In this document: positions 50,301 to 62,807 of the stretch, in pieces
Layout: every line of letters starts with the position of its first letter
How positions within the stretch are numbered: the stretch's first letter is position 1
From: Panagrolaimus kolymaensis
Taxonomy: Eukaryota > Nematoda > Chromadorea > Rhabditida > Panagrolaimidae
Length of the DNA: 64,000 nucleotides
Assembly (NCBI GenBank): GCA_028622995.1
Contig: JAJQJQ010000049.1
Span: forward strand, 248,001-312,000
Direction: 5' to 3'
Made by a program: the position numbers and the translations under genes
The notes under the pieces: model-generated
The model's database searches: none
What the model saw: the letters and a program-made list of their open reading frames with translations, nothing else
What the model was told of the DNA's origin: nothing

Positions 50301-52978
50301 TCGAATTTCTTTTTTAAATATCTGAAAAAAAGTGGCAAAAGAGTAAAACAATTTTTTGATGTTGCTAGAAATGGTTAAAACTAAAACCAAAGGATTTGAT
50401 TTTAAACTTTTTAAAAAATGCAGAGAAAGCTAGATTAGAAGCAGGCAACTATGTCGAGGATTTATATTTCAAAGAACGAAAGAAAAAAAAGTAAATGTCA
50501 AATTTCTTTTATGCCTGTTTGGATCTTCGATTTTAAAGGTTTAATGGTGATGGAAAGAAAGGATTATGACTAATGAAAAGAAAAATCTTAAATGGCAGCT
50601 TTCTTTTAGTTCCCAAAATTGAATGAATGTTGACTATCTTCATTTATTACGAAACTTTTTGAGCTTAGCGATTAAAACAATAGTAATAAAACATCGCCTA
50701 AAAACCTTAAATATTTCCAAAAGCAAGAAGTCATCAGAAGAAAAAATAACATTGCAGCCAAGAAAAGCCTTTTAAACAATATTTTTTTGTCTGATTTATA
50801 ATTAGCACTCAACTATTTTCTTCTATAAAAAAATTCTTTTTTACTTTGCCAATTTTTTTGCTTTTATTCAAACATTTCGGCAAAAAGTGACAAAAAAATC
50901 AAAATAGCTAAACACTTATTATCTATTGATCAATCAAAAAATTCTCATCTTACAACTAATCGGTCACCAACATTCTAGATCTTAATAAACCTAGAAAAAA
51001 AAGGTGACCGCTGATTGAAGACTCTCTTTTTTTTATCAACAATCTCTCATTGAGTCTGATTTTTTTGCCAGCTTATTAGCAATCAGCAAAGAAAGCCAAT
51101 TTTATTTCACCTTTATCAACAAACAAAAAATTAGGAGAAGCATCAGCAGCAATCGAAGAAGAAGAAAAAAATCAAAAACCAAATTCGTCACAAAAAAAAA
51201 AGCTAGGGGAAACAATAATTAGCAGCGGTGGGGTGTTAGCTAGGAAGATGACGTAAAAAGAGCTTAAAAATTCAATGTAGAAAAAATAACATTTTTTATT
51301 TGAGTTGGTGGTGATAAGAAAAACATTAAATGAGTGGTCGTCCCCCAATCTCATTGATTATAGTTTGCTATAATAACTCTGATAATCAGTATCAGAAGCA
51401 AAAAAAAATTTAAAGAAGACCCTCCAAAAAAAAGAAGGGAATTGTTGAAAAAGAAAAGTGTCAAAATTATTATTGAAAGCCAACAAGCAAGCAAGCAAAA
51501 AAAAAATTGCGAACGTGACAAAATAAAATAAAAAAAACTATGCGAACAGACTTTTTAAAGCTGCATGAAAAAATTACAAGCCTATGACTAAAAAACTATA
51601 TATATAAATTTTTAATGATTCATTTTCTTTTTTGGACTATAAATTAATTATTTCAAAAGTTATCAACAAAAAAAAACTTGAGACTAAATTGGCTTGAAAC
51701 CAAATCGATCTTTTTCGCAAAAGTATGAAAAAGCTCGACCGAAAAGAACGTCATTTTTTGTTTGCAAAAAAAAAAATAAACAAGCATCGATGTTTGTTTT
51801 TTTCAGACACAACAAAAACAAAACAAAAATTGAGAAGGTTTAAGATTTTTTTGCTGCAAAAAAACAGATGGTTCAAAAATAGCTTTTTTTTAAATAAAGA
51901 TGTTTAACAAAGAAGAAAGTTTTTAGTATTTTAAATTCACCTTACAAAACGAAAAATTTCGAAAGACACAGAAAACTCTTTACAAAATATCAAAGTTCAA
52001 TAAACTTTTTAGCATCTTTGAATCTATTTTAAAGGTGTCGTCGGTCGCTATTGTTGTTGCAGCATCTTAAAAATATCAGGCTTCCTTTATAAAAAAAAGG
52101 ATGAAATTTTAGTCAAAAAATTTTTTCACTTTTGAGAAAGACGAAACAAATGAATACAATAAAAACGCCTGAAAGATGATCTTCGATTTATTGTTTTGAG
52201 AAATTTTTATTTATGAAAAGGAAGTCATCGAAGACGTGAAAAAGCAATGTCAAAACTTTGAAGAAAAAAAATCAAATGAAAAAGTAAGCGTAAAATAACA
52301 ATAGAAAAAAAGATGTAAAATAAAAACATCAAATTTCAATCTGTTTTTGGCTCATGCTGGCTTGAGTCTCTTTAGAAAAAGCTTCGTAAAATACAAAAAA
52401 AAAAAAAAATGTCAAAAAAAAAAATAGAACGAGTATCATCGTCATCAACCACCAAACAAAACATTATATCTTTGGTGTCTGTTTTACAAAACTCTTCAAG
52501 TAAAAATGTTGCTGGATAAACAGACAAAAAACTATTTTTTTTTACAATGATCACTTTCAAGCTGCTTTTTATTTATTAATCAATACTAAGGATAGATAAA
52601 AATATGCGACAAACATACATACAAAGCATACAGCTTTAAATACTATTTTTTCTGAAACTCATTAAAAAGTTAAAAAAAGCTGATCTAATAAATAAAAAAT
52701 TCAAAGAAACAGCGACAAATTTTCATGGATAAAAAACCCAAAGATTATTTTTTATTTTAGCATAAAATATGTAAATTTGTTTGATTTTGATAGAAAGTTT
52801 CCTATAGAAAATAAAATTTGCATGAATGAAAATTTTTGCCAAAGAAAAAAATTAGCATTACTTCAGTCAAAAAATCAAAGTCAAAAGTATTTTTTTTGTT
52901 TTTGTAAAAGTAAGTTTTGCTGCTTTCTGCAAATTTATTTTTCTTCCTGTGAATCAACTTTTTTATCCAAAGAAAGAA

Positions 52979-54346
52979 ATGGCATCAAAAGAAGAAAAAG
53001 AAAATGAAGAAAATGGTGGAGGAGAAGAAATGGAAACCATTGAAATCGATGAAAATGCAAAAGAAATTGATCTCGTTCGAAAACGTTTAACTGAAATGGG
53101 AGATTTAAGTTTTTTGAAAAAAGCTTTAAAATTAAATATGCGTTGGAATCGTTTAACTAAAATTCATGGACTTTTCATTCCAACTTTAAATGAATTAATT
53201 CTTTATGATAATCAAGTAAGTCTCTTTCTTATATTTAGTTTAAAATAAATATTTGTTTTAGATTGGAAAAATAGAAAATCTCGAAGCTTTGGTAAATTTG
53301 AAATATTTGGATTTAAGTTTTAATCGAATAGAAAAATTGGAAAATTTGGATGCTTTAAAGAATTTGGAAAAACTCTATCTTTGTCGAAACAAAATCAAGA
53401 AAATTGAAAACTTGGAAAAGGTAAGTCACTTTTAGACGTTTTCTCATTAATCCTTTATTTATTTTTAGCTTGAAAATCTCAAAGTATTGGAACTTGGGGA
53501 TAATCGAATTTCAAAGATTGAAAACCTTGAAAATCTCTGGATTTTGGAAGAACTTCATTTGGGCGCCAATCAAATAAAAATTATTGAAAATCTTGAATGT
53601 TTATCAAAAACTTTGAAAGTTTTGGATCTTCCTGCAAATGCTATAACTCAAATTCAAGGTAAGCTATTTTTTGGGGTTGAAAAGGTTTTCTAGAAAAACA
53701 AAGAAAAAACCTTTGCTTTTTGGGAAATGAAACAAAAGAAGTCAAAAACGCTGATTAGATCGTAAAAAAAGCAAGCGAAGAATGGACAAAGAAACAAAAA
53801 CTAATGAATGGCAGAAGAATGACATTTTCATATTTCTTATTTTTACTTTTGTTGTTTTTTAGGATTGGAAACATTAATCAATTTGGAAACGCTTTCAATT
53901 GCGCAAAATGGAATCACTAAAATTGAAAATCTTGAAACATTTGAAAATTTGATGGTTTTGGATCTCAATGATAATATAATTAATGAATTGGAAAATCTCA
54001 AAGGTTTAAAGAAATTAAATCGACTATGGATTCGTAAAATTAAGGTTAGTTTCTTTTTTTGACAAATAACTTATAAATATGTGTTTTTTAGAATCTTACT
54101 CCAGAAAAACTTGTTCATGAACTTTCAACTTTATTCGAACTCAAACATCTCTCAATTGAAGGAACACAATTATCAAAGGAAAAAGATTATCGTCCAATAA
54201 TATTTAATGTTTTACCAAATCTTCAACAACTTGATAGTTATCCAATTTGGTGGATTTCAGGTGATCCATGGCAACTTGCTCCTCCAACATCAAATGAAAA
54301 TGAAAATGATAACTTTTTTGGACAAATGAATCATCTTAATATTTGA
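52979..54346 (+). CDS. SDS22-like protein phosphatase 1 regulatory LRR protein, copy 2
   Basis: Exons 52979-53215, 53262-53420, 53469-53658, 53863-54044 and 54092-54346 join in phase, giving 340 aa. It is the inverted duplicate of 33067-34425. The LRR exons look identical at protein level, while the acidic N-terminus differs (MASKEEKENEENGGGEE against MANEENEEDGGEGE). All splice sites and the stop are intact, so both copies could be expressed. AATAAA follows at 54420. It is convergent with the broken membrane-protein copy. Confidence 0.93.
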
Positions 54347-54419
54347 ATCTTTGATTTATTGTATTTTATAACAAATGTTTTTGCTTTTGTTTTATAATAT
54401 ATGTTTGTGTAATATAATG

Positions 54420-54425
54420 AATAAA
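54420..54425 (+). terminator. Polyadenylation signal of SDS22 copy 2
   Basis: AATAAA lies 73 nt after the stop. The aligned position in copy 1 reads GAGTAAAG, so the signal is altered there. Confidence 0.45.
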
Positions 54426-54928
54426 GAAGGGTCCTTAGTTCGTTTATAGAATTTGCGCGCAACCAAACACAATTTTCTTTGTTTTGAAAGAAACAGAAAA
54501 ATGCTTTTTTTGTTTGCAAAAAAGAAAATAAAAGCAAATATCAAAGGGCTTTCAGCAAAACAATAAAATTATGCCTATGTTTTCAGACGAGATTCTGGTA
54601 ATTACAATCACACATTTTTCATTAATGAATTGTTGAAGAACGTTACGTTACATTTGTTAACTTTAAATAGGCGCAAAAAAGGTATCGTTAACATATTGTA
54701 CAATCAGTGAAGTAACCAATCCATGCAATGTCTTCTTATTTCCTTCAAAAAAGATACTTTCACAGTTTTAAATATTATGGATCGAAGAAAAATAATTTTT
54801 TTGCTACTGGTTTATCAAAAATTGTTATTTTAAAGCAGAAAAAATGAGAAAAGAAAGAAGCAAATTCATTTATTTATTTTTTAAACTCCATAAAAACATA
54901 CACACAATAAACATGAAATAATTATAAT

Positions 54929-55521
54929 TTATGCACCTCTGATATTTCTCGGTATGATTGAAATACGATGACGAGTTCCATGTTGATATTGTTTCAAATT
55001 CTTTGAAGCGATATACCATTGATAAGCTTGATATACACAAAGACAACATATGACAATAAATATTGATTGATTATCAAGATAATAATTGCATATTTGATTA
55101 CAAGCTGATGAAAATCCATAGAAATAATGATAAAAAAGTGCAACACCAAGAGTAAAGAATTTAGCAGCCTGAAAATGAGCATGTAAGAGAGAAAAGTTAA
55201 AACATAAAAAACTTACAGCAAAAATATATAGAGCCACGTCCAAACGATATAAATGACCTTGAAGAATAAATAGAATTGGAAGCAAAATGAAGAATAAAAA
55301 TATAATGTCATAAACATAAAATAATAATCAAAAAATGTTGGATTTTGAATATCAAGATATCCTCTAAGGTATGTTAGAACAACACAACTCAATTCTCCAC
55401 CAGCACAACTGAATAATAAACCATGAAAATATACACTTGCGATATCGACTTGATTTTGAAGACGTTGTTCAAATTCATCAGGAACGTGAGGTTGAGGATT
55501 TCGATTGAGGATTGTAACCAT
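54929..55521 (-). pseudogene. Small multi-pass membrane protein, copy C (frameshifted)
   Basis: It starts MVTILNRNPQPHVPDEFEQRL, like copies A and B, and ends NLKQYQHGTRHRIS...IRGA with the same two-exon split (donor near 55219, acceptor near 55169). In the first exon, after FFDYYFMFM (about 55320-55290), one base is missing relative to copy B. The frame that carries the N-terminus therefore runs into a stop, while the conserved continuation (LLPILFILQG) lies in another frame. The upstream leader with TTTCAG at 55580-55585 is preserved. It is the counterpart of A/B in the inverted duplication. A sequencing error cannot be excluded. Confidence 0.75.
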
Positions 55522-55579
55522 AATTATGTACACCAATGAGAGATTAAAGCTTTGAAAAATGAGAACAGCAAACAACAAA

Positions 55580-55585
55580 CTGAAA
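55580..55585 (-). promoter_or_regulatory. Conserved acceptor before copy C
   Basis: TATATTTCAG followed by TTTGTTG, matching the leaders of copies A and B. Confidence 0.45.
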
Positions 55586-55898
55586 TATAAAAAGTGAATG
55601 AATGAATGTTCGGAAAATTGAATTTAAGTTTGCAAATATTTACTATTTTATGTTACCGTCATCTTCGATTAAAGTTTTCTTTCAATTCTATTTCTCCTTT
55701 ATCGATTATGTTTTTTATACTATAAAATTAATAAACTCAATATTTATTTTATTGTTCCAAATAAAAAATAATAATAATAAAAAAATAATGAAACAAGCAA
55801 TATTTTTTCTTTTTTGTTTTTATAAAGAAAATTTTATTTTAATTTATTTTTGTGTAAAAACAAGCGCTTTTCTATTTGGGATTGAAAAATGATTTTCT

Positions 55899-58800
55899 TT
55901 ATGGTCCATGATTTGTTGCTACACTGGTTGCATTGGCATAACATACTTGTTTATAAAGATCATAAGTTCCAGTGGAATTAAAGGACCATGGATTATCGAT
56001 TGGAGTATACATAAAGCAATTATCTTGTGGTCCAGCCCATGGTACATCATATGTAAATGCATATGCTCCACATGGATTTGGTTTAAACATGGGATGATTC
56101 ATCATGCATAAAGTTCCTATAAAAAAAACATATATGAAAATTTATGAAAGTTTTTAGTAATAAAAAAAATCTTTTGGGTCTTTACGCGGAAATGATAGTA
56201 ACACATTTTTACAGATTATTGCCATTTTTTGATTACTCTCAATTTTAGACCTAATGCAAATTTCTGTTCTATTTTTAAAATGCTTAATTAATTACATACC
56301 ACAATGATCTGAATTGATTGCATATCCAAGGGATTTCCATGATTGGGCATTAGTCATATCAGCATTTATTCCTCCTCGAACCATTTGCCATCCACATAAT
56401 GATGTAGCAGCCGTTTCTAAAAATAAACACAACAGTCAAAAAACTTGATTCTTTTTTTGATTTATTAAATATTTTTATTTATCTAAACACTTTTTTTTAA
56501 ACTAAAAAATGGTGACAAACGACGACGACAACTGGCGTTTTTGTCACCTTTTTTTTAAAACTTTTTTTTCTTCGTTTCAATCAAAATTAGTTAGTTTGTC
56601 ACTCGAATGACGACGAGTTTGAGAGAAGTATATTTTAGAAGAAGAGATCAGCCTGGCTGGCGTTAATCCAAGGGCATAGAGAAAGAAAAAATGTTTTTGA
56701 TTCATTCGTCATAAATCAATTAGCGAAAGAAAGAAAAAATAAATTTGTAAAGTTTAATTTTTCCCTCTAAAAAAAGCAACTTTTGTATCAAAATTATTTT
56801 TCAAGTGTTCGTGACTAAAGAATTTTATGTCTTATCTCGATTTTTTAAAGCCCATAAAACTTACTATTAACAACGCAATTTAAATCTTGTAAATACCATG
56901 AACTCATAATCACCACATTTGTTGGACTATCAATGGTTCCATGAAGGATGCATGGACCTCCAGGACCCGTAGTGGAATAAGCTTCACATTCGAATGAAGT
57001 TTCTGCGGCGCACCGAGTGGAACAACTTGTTTGAGCTCCAACCGCTTTAAATCCAGTTGAACTTGGGCGAGTTTGGGGGTCGATATCATAAAATCTGCAA
57101 CCTGTTTCAAGAACAGGAACAGCAGTCGTCGTGGCAGTGCCTCCTCCAGTGCCATTTCCATTTCCACCACTAAGGCATAGGCCGCCCATGCAAACTTGAG
57201 ATAATTGGGTGGATGATCCATCAGGTTCCTGACAATTTGCAACTGTTCCATTAATTAAAGTTCGAGTTGCTGTTTGTAAACATTGGGCATTACAAGGCGT
57301 CCATGAAGACCATAAACTGAATGCACATTCGCCATCATGTTGTTGGCCTCCTTTGGGTGTAGTTGTGGTAAGTCCACCATTTCCTGAGCCTGCTGTAGTA
57401 GTAGTACCTCCTCCATTGCCGCCTCCAGAAACTGTAGTAGTAGTACCTGAGCCACCGCCGCCAGAAGCTGTGGTAGTAGTAGTTCCACTTCCACCAGAAT
57501 TTGCCTTGGTAGTTGTAATTCCGCCACTTCCTGAACCAATAGTAGTACTTGTTATGCTACCTCCTCCACCAATGGGAGTAGTTGTTCTTGCTCCTCCTCC
57601 AGTTGGAGCTGTTGTTGTCATTAAACATGGCTACAAAAAAAAAGAAAAAAAAATTATTAAAATAATTAATTTATTATGCAAAACTTTTGCCGAAAAACAC
57701 AGCATAAAAAGATTATTTTTTTGTATTGGATAAAAAGTTTAAAATCAATGTTTTTATTTTTTTACTTTTAAAAAGTTTTATAGCTTCCGTTTAAAAATAC
57801 TGTATAACAAATTTTTCATTTTGAAAGAAGCTAAAGAAGAAAAGCTTTAAACTTACTGAATCCGTGCATGACGATGATCCAATCATTTCGGTATCCAAGC
57901 AAGGAGCTCCGCCTGTTGTAGCTTGAGAAACCACTGATCGGTTTCTTGTTTTGGTGCAATTTGCCATGCAAGCACCCCAACTTCCCCATGTACTGTATTC
58001 ACAACTAACTAAAGCCTTTCTTTTAGTTTTTGAAGCAGTGTAATAAAATTATATTTTTACCTGGTGGTGGAGCGCAAGTTTTAACATATAAATTTGATGT
58101 TCCCGTTCCTAATCCACCTGGAACTTGAGAATATAAAACGCATTGAGATAATTGTTTCGTATTGGTTGACACTACGTACGCTTCACAATCAACTCCCATA
58201 TATCGAGCAATACAAAATTCTCGACATGAAGTTTCTGCGGCTATTCCAGGCGAAATCGAAGTTACCGAAGTCACCGGGGAAATGGAAGTTAAATTTTGTA
58301 AAAATTCACAATATCCCACTGCGGGAGTTGATTGGCCATCGCATACTTGAACATATAAAACATATGAATTTTGATTATTTCGAAATATATCATTTGTTAA
58401 ATCCATGTGATCATAAATATAACAATCTCCACCTTCCGCGGGCCAAAGAAATCCCGTGCAAGTGAAAGTCGTTTCACTCGAGCATGCTTGTTTACAATCG
58501 GATGTTTGAGGAAAATATTTTTTATTTGTTTCACCAAAACTTTGAAGTGGTGTTATTCCACTTAAAATTGGAACATACGAACCTGCAAAATTAATTTAAA
58601 AACAAATTCAGCACTTTCCAATAAAAATATCAAATCATTTTTTAAAAGAACCCGCTTAAAAAATAGTCCCTCAAATTAATAAAAGTTTTAATATGTTTCA
58701 TGTTTCTTTAAATTTTTTTTGGCCCAAATCAAAATTTTTAGTTTTCATAAAATTTGAATTTGAAAATGGCAAGTCTTTTTTTCGATAAATATTTCTAGAA

Positions 58801-59221
58801 GCTTTCATTCGAAATCAATTGTCAGAAAAACAAAAGCAACAAAAAATTAAGAATCTTGGTAGTATTAAGATAACTTCTTTAGAATGAATAAAATTCCTTA
58901 AGTGCCGAATACAAAAGTTATAAAATTGTCTTTTAGTAAACACACAAAAATTATCCGACAAATTTTATGTTTAATCTTTTTTGTTGTTGGTTTTTTTCTG
59001 GAAGCTTCCATCATCTCAATTTTGGAGATAAAAAAGATTTTATTTCTATAACCCAAACATTTCTTAAAACTCTATTTAATAATGTTTCTCGCCTCAAGCA
59101 TTGTTAATTAAAAAAGAAAAAAGAAGGTAAACTTACAAGCTGCATAAACATTAGGAATAATTACGGTAGAAAAAATAAAAAATATTTTAATTAAAAACCA
59201 CCATTGTTTTTGTTGCAGCAT
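55899..59221 (-). CDS. Secreted PAN/TSP1 mosaic protein
   Basis: Six exons join in phase: 59137-59221, 58061-58582, 57857-58008, 56865-57630, 56300-56416 and 55899-56116, giving 619 aa. A signal peptide (WWFLIKIFFIFSTVIIPNVYA) is followed by two PAN/apple-like cysteine modules (to about residue 200) and a thrombospondin type 1 module (CEYSTWGSWGACMANC). Then come a Thr/Gly-rich mucin-like linker of about 90 residues (repeated GGGGSGTTTT-type units), a second TSP1 (CAFSLWSSWTPCNAQC) and two more PAN-like modules ending near the C-terminus. No transmembrane segment is seen, so it should be secreted, probably heavily O-glycosylated in the linker. PAN and TSP1 modules bind proteins and glycans in extracellular matrix or on surfaces. 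Its neighbour upstream on the same strand is a secreted lectin. Confidence 0.85.
56191..56246 (-). repeat. Short dispersed element, copy 5
   Basis: AATGATAGTAAC...TTTTTTGATTACTCTCAATT. It has the same ends and length as copies in the 8-12 kb region, and lies inside an intron of the PAN/TSP1 gene. Confidence 0.5.
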
Positions 59222-59432
59222 TTTTTTGATGTTCGTTTGAAAACAATAATGAAATAAATGTAAAAAATAAAATAAATGAGAAGAGAAAAATCGAACTTCC
59301 TCTTTCTCAATATATTCGATTGGATTCGAAATTCGCGAGAGGGGGCTTTATTTTTTTTTCTGTTTCTTGTTTCGTAGCATTTAATAATCCCCAAAAAAAA
59401 TGAGAGAGAGAAAGGGAGATTTTGAAAATCTA

Positions 59433-59457
59433 TCTCTCTCTCTCTCTCTCTCTCTCT
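59433..59457. repeat. (TC)n microsatellite
   Basis: About twelve TC units, roughly 210 bp upstream of the PAN/TSP1 start codon. It is preceded by a GA-rich stretch (59401-59415) that could pair with it. Confidence 0.85.
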
Positions 59458-59869
59458 TTTGTAAATGACGAGATTCAAACATTCATATATATATTTTTTA
59501 CTATTAAAAAGATTATTATTTAAAGTAGAGAAGAAAAAAAACTTTTCATAATTGGACAAAAAATTATTTCTATTTCACATCGACCTCAACTTTTTTTTTG
59601 ATTAGTTAGCCATAAATCAATGAAAAAAAAAATGGATTTAGAGTGCAAAAAAACAATAACGAAAAAAATATTTTAGTTTTTTACTCATTAAAATGAAGAG
59701 GGAAATTTTTTTGGGATATTAACAAGTTTTTTTAGTTAGTTCCATGTTGTTAGAGATTTAAAATTTTTCTGAATAAATAAATATAAAATGACGTAGATGA
59801 TCATATGAAAGTATACACACCCATGTATTTTGAAAGCAAAAATGACATGTAAAAATTCCTATTTTTTAT

Positions 59870-61258
59870 TCACAAAAAAGAAAAAGAAAAAAGCTGAAAC
59901 AATAAAATAATAAAAAATAAATTTAAACTTTCTAAACTTTTTAAAGAATTTGCTAATGACCCTGGATTTGGCGTTGGCGCTTTTGTTGTTGTAGTTGTTG
60001 TGATAATCCCAGCTGCCACCGTTGATAATGATGTTAAGTTTGGTGTTGTTGTTTGTGGTGGCTGTGTTGTAGTGGGCGCAAAAGTTTGAATTAAAGTTGT
60101 TGTGGAAGGTGGCAGTAATGTTGTTGTTAAACTAATTGATGATGGAGTAGTTAGGGCAGGATTTGAGTCTAAACATGGATTATTTAGAAAAGACTTTTAT
60201 AAATGACCAATTAATGACGGGGATTCTCAACAAGAGAATTGAGAAACCAGAAATGTTGGTCTTAAAAATTTTTTTAATTTTGGAAAAAACAAAGAAAACT
60301 TTAGCCACCAAAAATTTCAAAGAAAATTTTATCGTTTTTAAAGCTTTTGTGCCGAGATTCTTGGTAATAGTATTATAAATATGTCAGTTATAAAGCAGCA
60401 CTAAAAGAAGACAAGTGTTTTTTGTTTTCTCATTTTTTTTTATTTCTGAAATCCCAATTCACTTTACAGAATTTTTTTTAATTCGAGAAGCAAAAATAAA
60501 ATAATTATTTTTTCTTAAAACTTACAACATTCACAAATAAATTCTGTAGCATTAAAAGATGTGGTTGTTGAATTTGAAACAGCGATAAGTTTTCCAGAAT
60601 CAAATCCAGCATTAAATTTATCACATTCGCTATTTTCTGCAGGCATGGCAAATTCTGTTGGAATATAAACTGCCACGGATGAATCATAATTTTGCCATGA
60701 CCATGGCGAATTACAATTTGTTCGAGATAGGCCAACATAAAATTTATCTGTTGGCTGAAAAAAAAATAAATTAAAAAAGTTAATTATTTTTTTGTTCCGA
60801 GGACTTCTGCCAGGAAAATATTGAAAATAGTTTAGTTTTGTCTAATTATTTTTCTGTTTACTTTTAAATTCATCGAAAATTGTTAATAAAAAAGTCCAAA
60901 AAATTCGTGGCAATATTTTTTTTATTTAATGTTTTTGCGGCAAAAATTTCTCAAATTTCCAAATTCCCCCAACCTTTATATTTAATTTAGTCGCCATATT
61001 TTGATATGAGCTTGTATCATTTAAATGAATAACTTGACACGAACTTGCTGCATATTTCATCGTTTCATCACACATGGATTTAATATTTAAATATGGAATT
61101 CCAATAATTCGAAATATCATAACGCAATGATCATCGATAAAAACCGTGGAAGAAAAATTTAAAGTTTTTTGATATGCATTACAAACATTTTCCAATACAC
61201 TTGCAACAGCAAAAGTTTGGCGGATAAAATATAAAAATAAAAATATGAAAATTTGCAT
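59870..61258 (-). CDS. Secreted C-type-lectin-like protein with Thr-rich tail
   Basis: Exons 60974-61258, 60526-60754 and 59870-60168 join in phase, giving about 270 aa. An N-terminal signal peptide (MQIFIFLFLYFIRQTFAVAS) is followed by a C-type lectin fold across the first two exons: MCDETMKYAASSC, KFYVGLSRTNCNSPWSWQNYDSS (the W-x-W core), SECDKFNAG and FICEC. The last exon gives a Thr/Pro-rich linker (TTTLLPPSTTT, TTTQPPQTTT). The C-terminus is hydrophobic (LNLFFIILLFQLFSFSFL) and ends at the stop, as in GPI-anchored proteins. The EPN/QPD sugar-binding tripeptide is not seen, so calcium-dependent sugar binding is uncertain. It lies 650 bp upstream of the PAN/TSP1 gene on the same strand. 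Confidence 0.78.
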
Positions 61259-62807
61259 AAATAAAGAATTCGAAAAATTTTTAATAACAAGAAATTATTT
61301 AAAAGCGACGGCCTAAAAATTACATGCAAAAAAAATTTCCTGCAGCAATAAATAAAATAAAATTATAGGTTTTCCAAAAAAAAAATGTTTTTTTCTTTAA
61401 ACTTATTTCTTTTTTTGTAAGTCGTGAGAAAAATTAATTTTCCAAGTAACAAAAAAAGGTATAAAAAAGTGGGTGTTAAAAAACGACGCACATACAAAAT
61501 AACGAACAGGTGCTTTTTCATTACCTTAAAAAAGAAAAAAACTTCTCATAAAAAAAAGGAAAGAAAAATGAAAAAGTTTTAATATTTTTATTAACTTTAA
61601 AATTCAATTTCTTTTTTGTCTTCTGTTGCTATAATAACTAAAAAAAATGGTTTTCCTTGGAGAAATAATAAATGTCAAAGTTAGTTTTTTGCGTCACTAA
61701 AAAAGCCATAGATTCAAGAAGAAAAATTATGAAAAAAATTTGCATTATAATTTAAAAAAAAGTTATGGTTGTGTTTTATGGAAAAAATTACAAATTATTG
61801 AAAATCAAAAAAAAGCAGCGCAAACAAGGAACGATGTTATTTTTTTGTTGTTGTCGTGGCTGGAATATTGTAACCTTTTCTGAGTGTCGCAGAATTTTCC
61901 ATTCCATCAGTTAGCAAATTTTTTTGAGCGATAGTTTGAATAAATGTAAACAACCTATGATTTTTATATTTCCTTTTTTTCCTAAATGGTAAAGCTAGAG
62001 TAAAGTTTTTTTTTACTGTATTCAAACATAATATTTTTAGTGGAACAAGGTATTCAAATAAATAACAAACCCCAAGATTATTTTTGGTTGTTGCTAGTTT
62101 CGTCTATCATAAACTCAATGCATTTTTTTCTTCATTTTCTTATCACCACCAAATATAGCTAAAAAAATAATGGAATCAAAAAAACTAAAAAATTTAAAAC
62201 AAACTCAATGAATATGTTTTTTGCAAGCTAAGCTTTTTTTGTCTTTAAAATTGGCGGCAAAACAATTTTTTAAAACGCTAACTAACTTTCTTTTTTCATT
62301 TTGGCTGCGTGCTTTTAGTTTTCAATGCATTGACTTTCTCCTTCCAAACACAAATTATTTTACTGCTGTTTCTGTCTTTGCTTGCAGCGGCGGTGTCTTC
62401 TTTTTCTTTTTTCTTTTTTGACTATTTTTGGGTTTTCTTCTTCTTCTTTGCTTTATTGGCAGAAAGCCGCCATCCATCTAGCTAAAAAGTGTATGTGTAT
62501 GTGTGGAGAAATGGAAACGGCAACAGCAGCACCATTGATGCATGTTTTATCTCCTTCAAAAAAATGCCAAACATGCAGCCGCAAAACAAAAACAACAACA
62601 TCGTCGTCAGCTTTTTCTATCCCACGAGCTTCTTCAGCCGCCGGCGCATCCTTTTCTTCTCAAAAATATGCAATTTCAATTCCAAAACTTTCATTGGAAT
62701 TATATTTATTTAATGTTCAACAAAATTTATTAAAATTTAGGAAAAATGTAAAGAAATTTATTTTAAAATGTTTGAGATCTAAAATATATTTTTTTAAGCT
62801 TCTAAAA
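61259..62807. other. Divergent intergenic region
   Basis: Separates the lectin gene (minus) and the coiled-coil gene (plus). The stretch 62370-62660 is less A/T-rich, with an open frame rich in Ser and Ala that runs into the next gene's start. It is more likely the 5'UTR/promoter. The acceptor-like TATATTTTTTTAAG at about 62783-62797 precedes the start codon. Confidence 0.45.

Larger units (their letters stand above)
44771..52850. other. 8-kb region without recognised genes
   Basis: A/T homopolymer-rich. It contains an AAT microsatellite, a tRNA-like relic (47290-47357) and an end motif of the short element family near 47485. All open frames are short and of biased composition. Confidence 0.5.
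52851..54680. repeat. Right arm of inverted segmental duplication (SDS22 block)
   Basis: Matches 32760-34560 in reverse complement, from CAGTCAAAAAATCAAAGTCAAAAG in the leader through the 3' flank (GAATTTGCGCGCAACCAAACAC). Outside 52851 the sequences diverge abruptly. Confidence 0.9.

Noticed and set aside
57353..57733. Val/Pro-rich plus-strand frame
   Set aside because: Antisense shadow of the Thr/Gly-rich linker of the PAN/TSP1 gene.
62382..62807. N-terminal extension of the coiled-coil gene
   Set aside because: The frame is open but Ser/Ala-biased. MAATASS after an acceptor-like TTTTTTTAAG is a better start.
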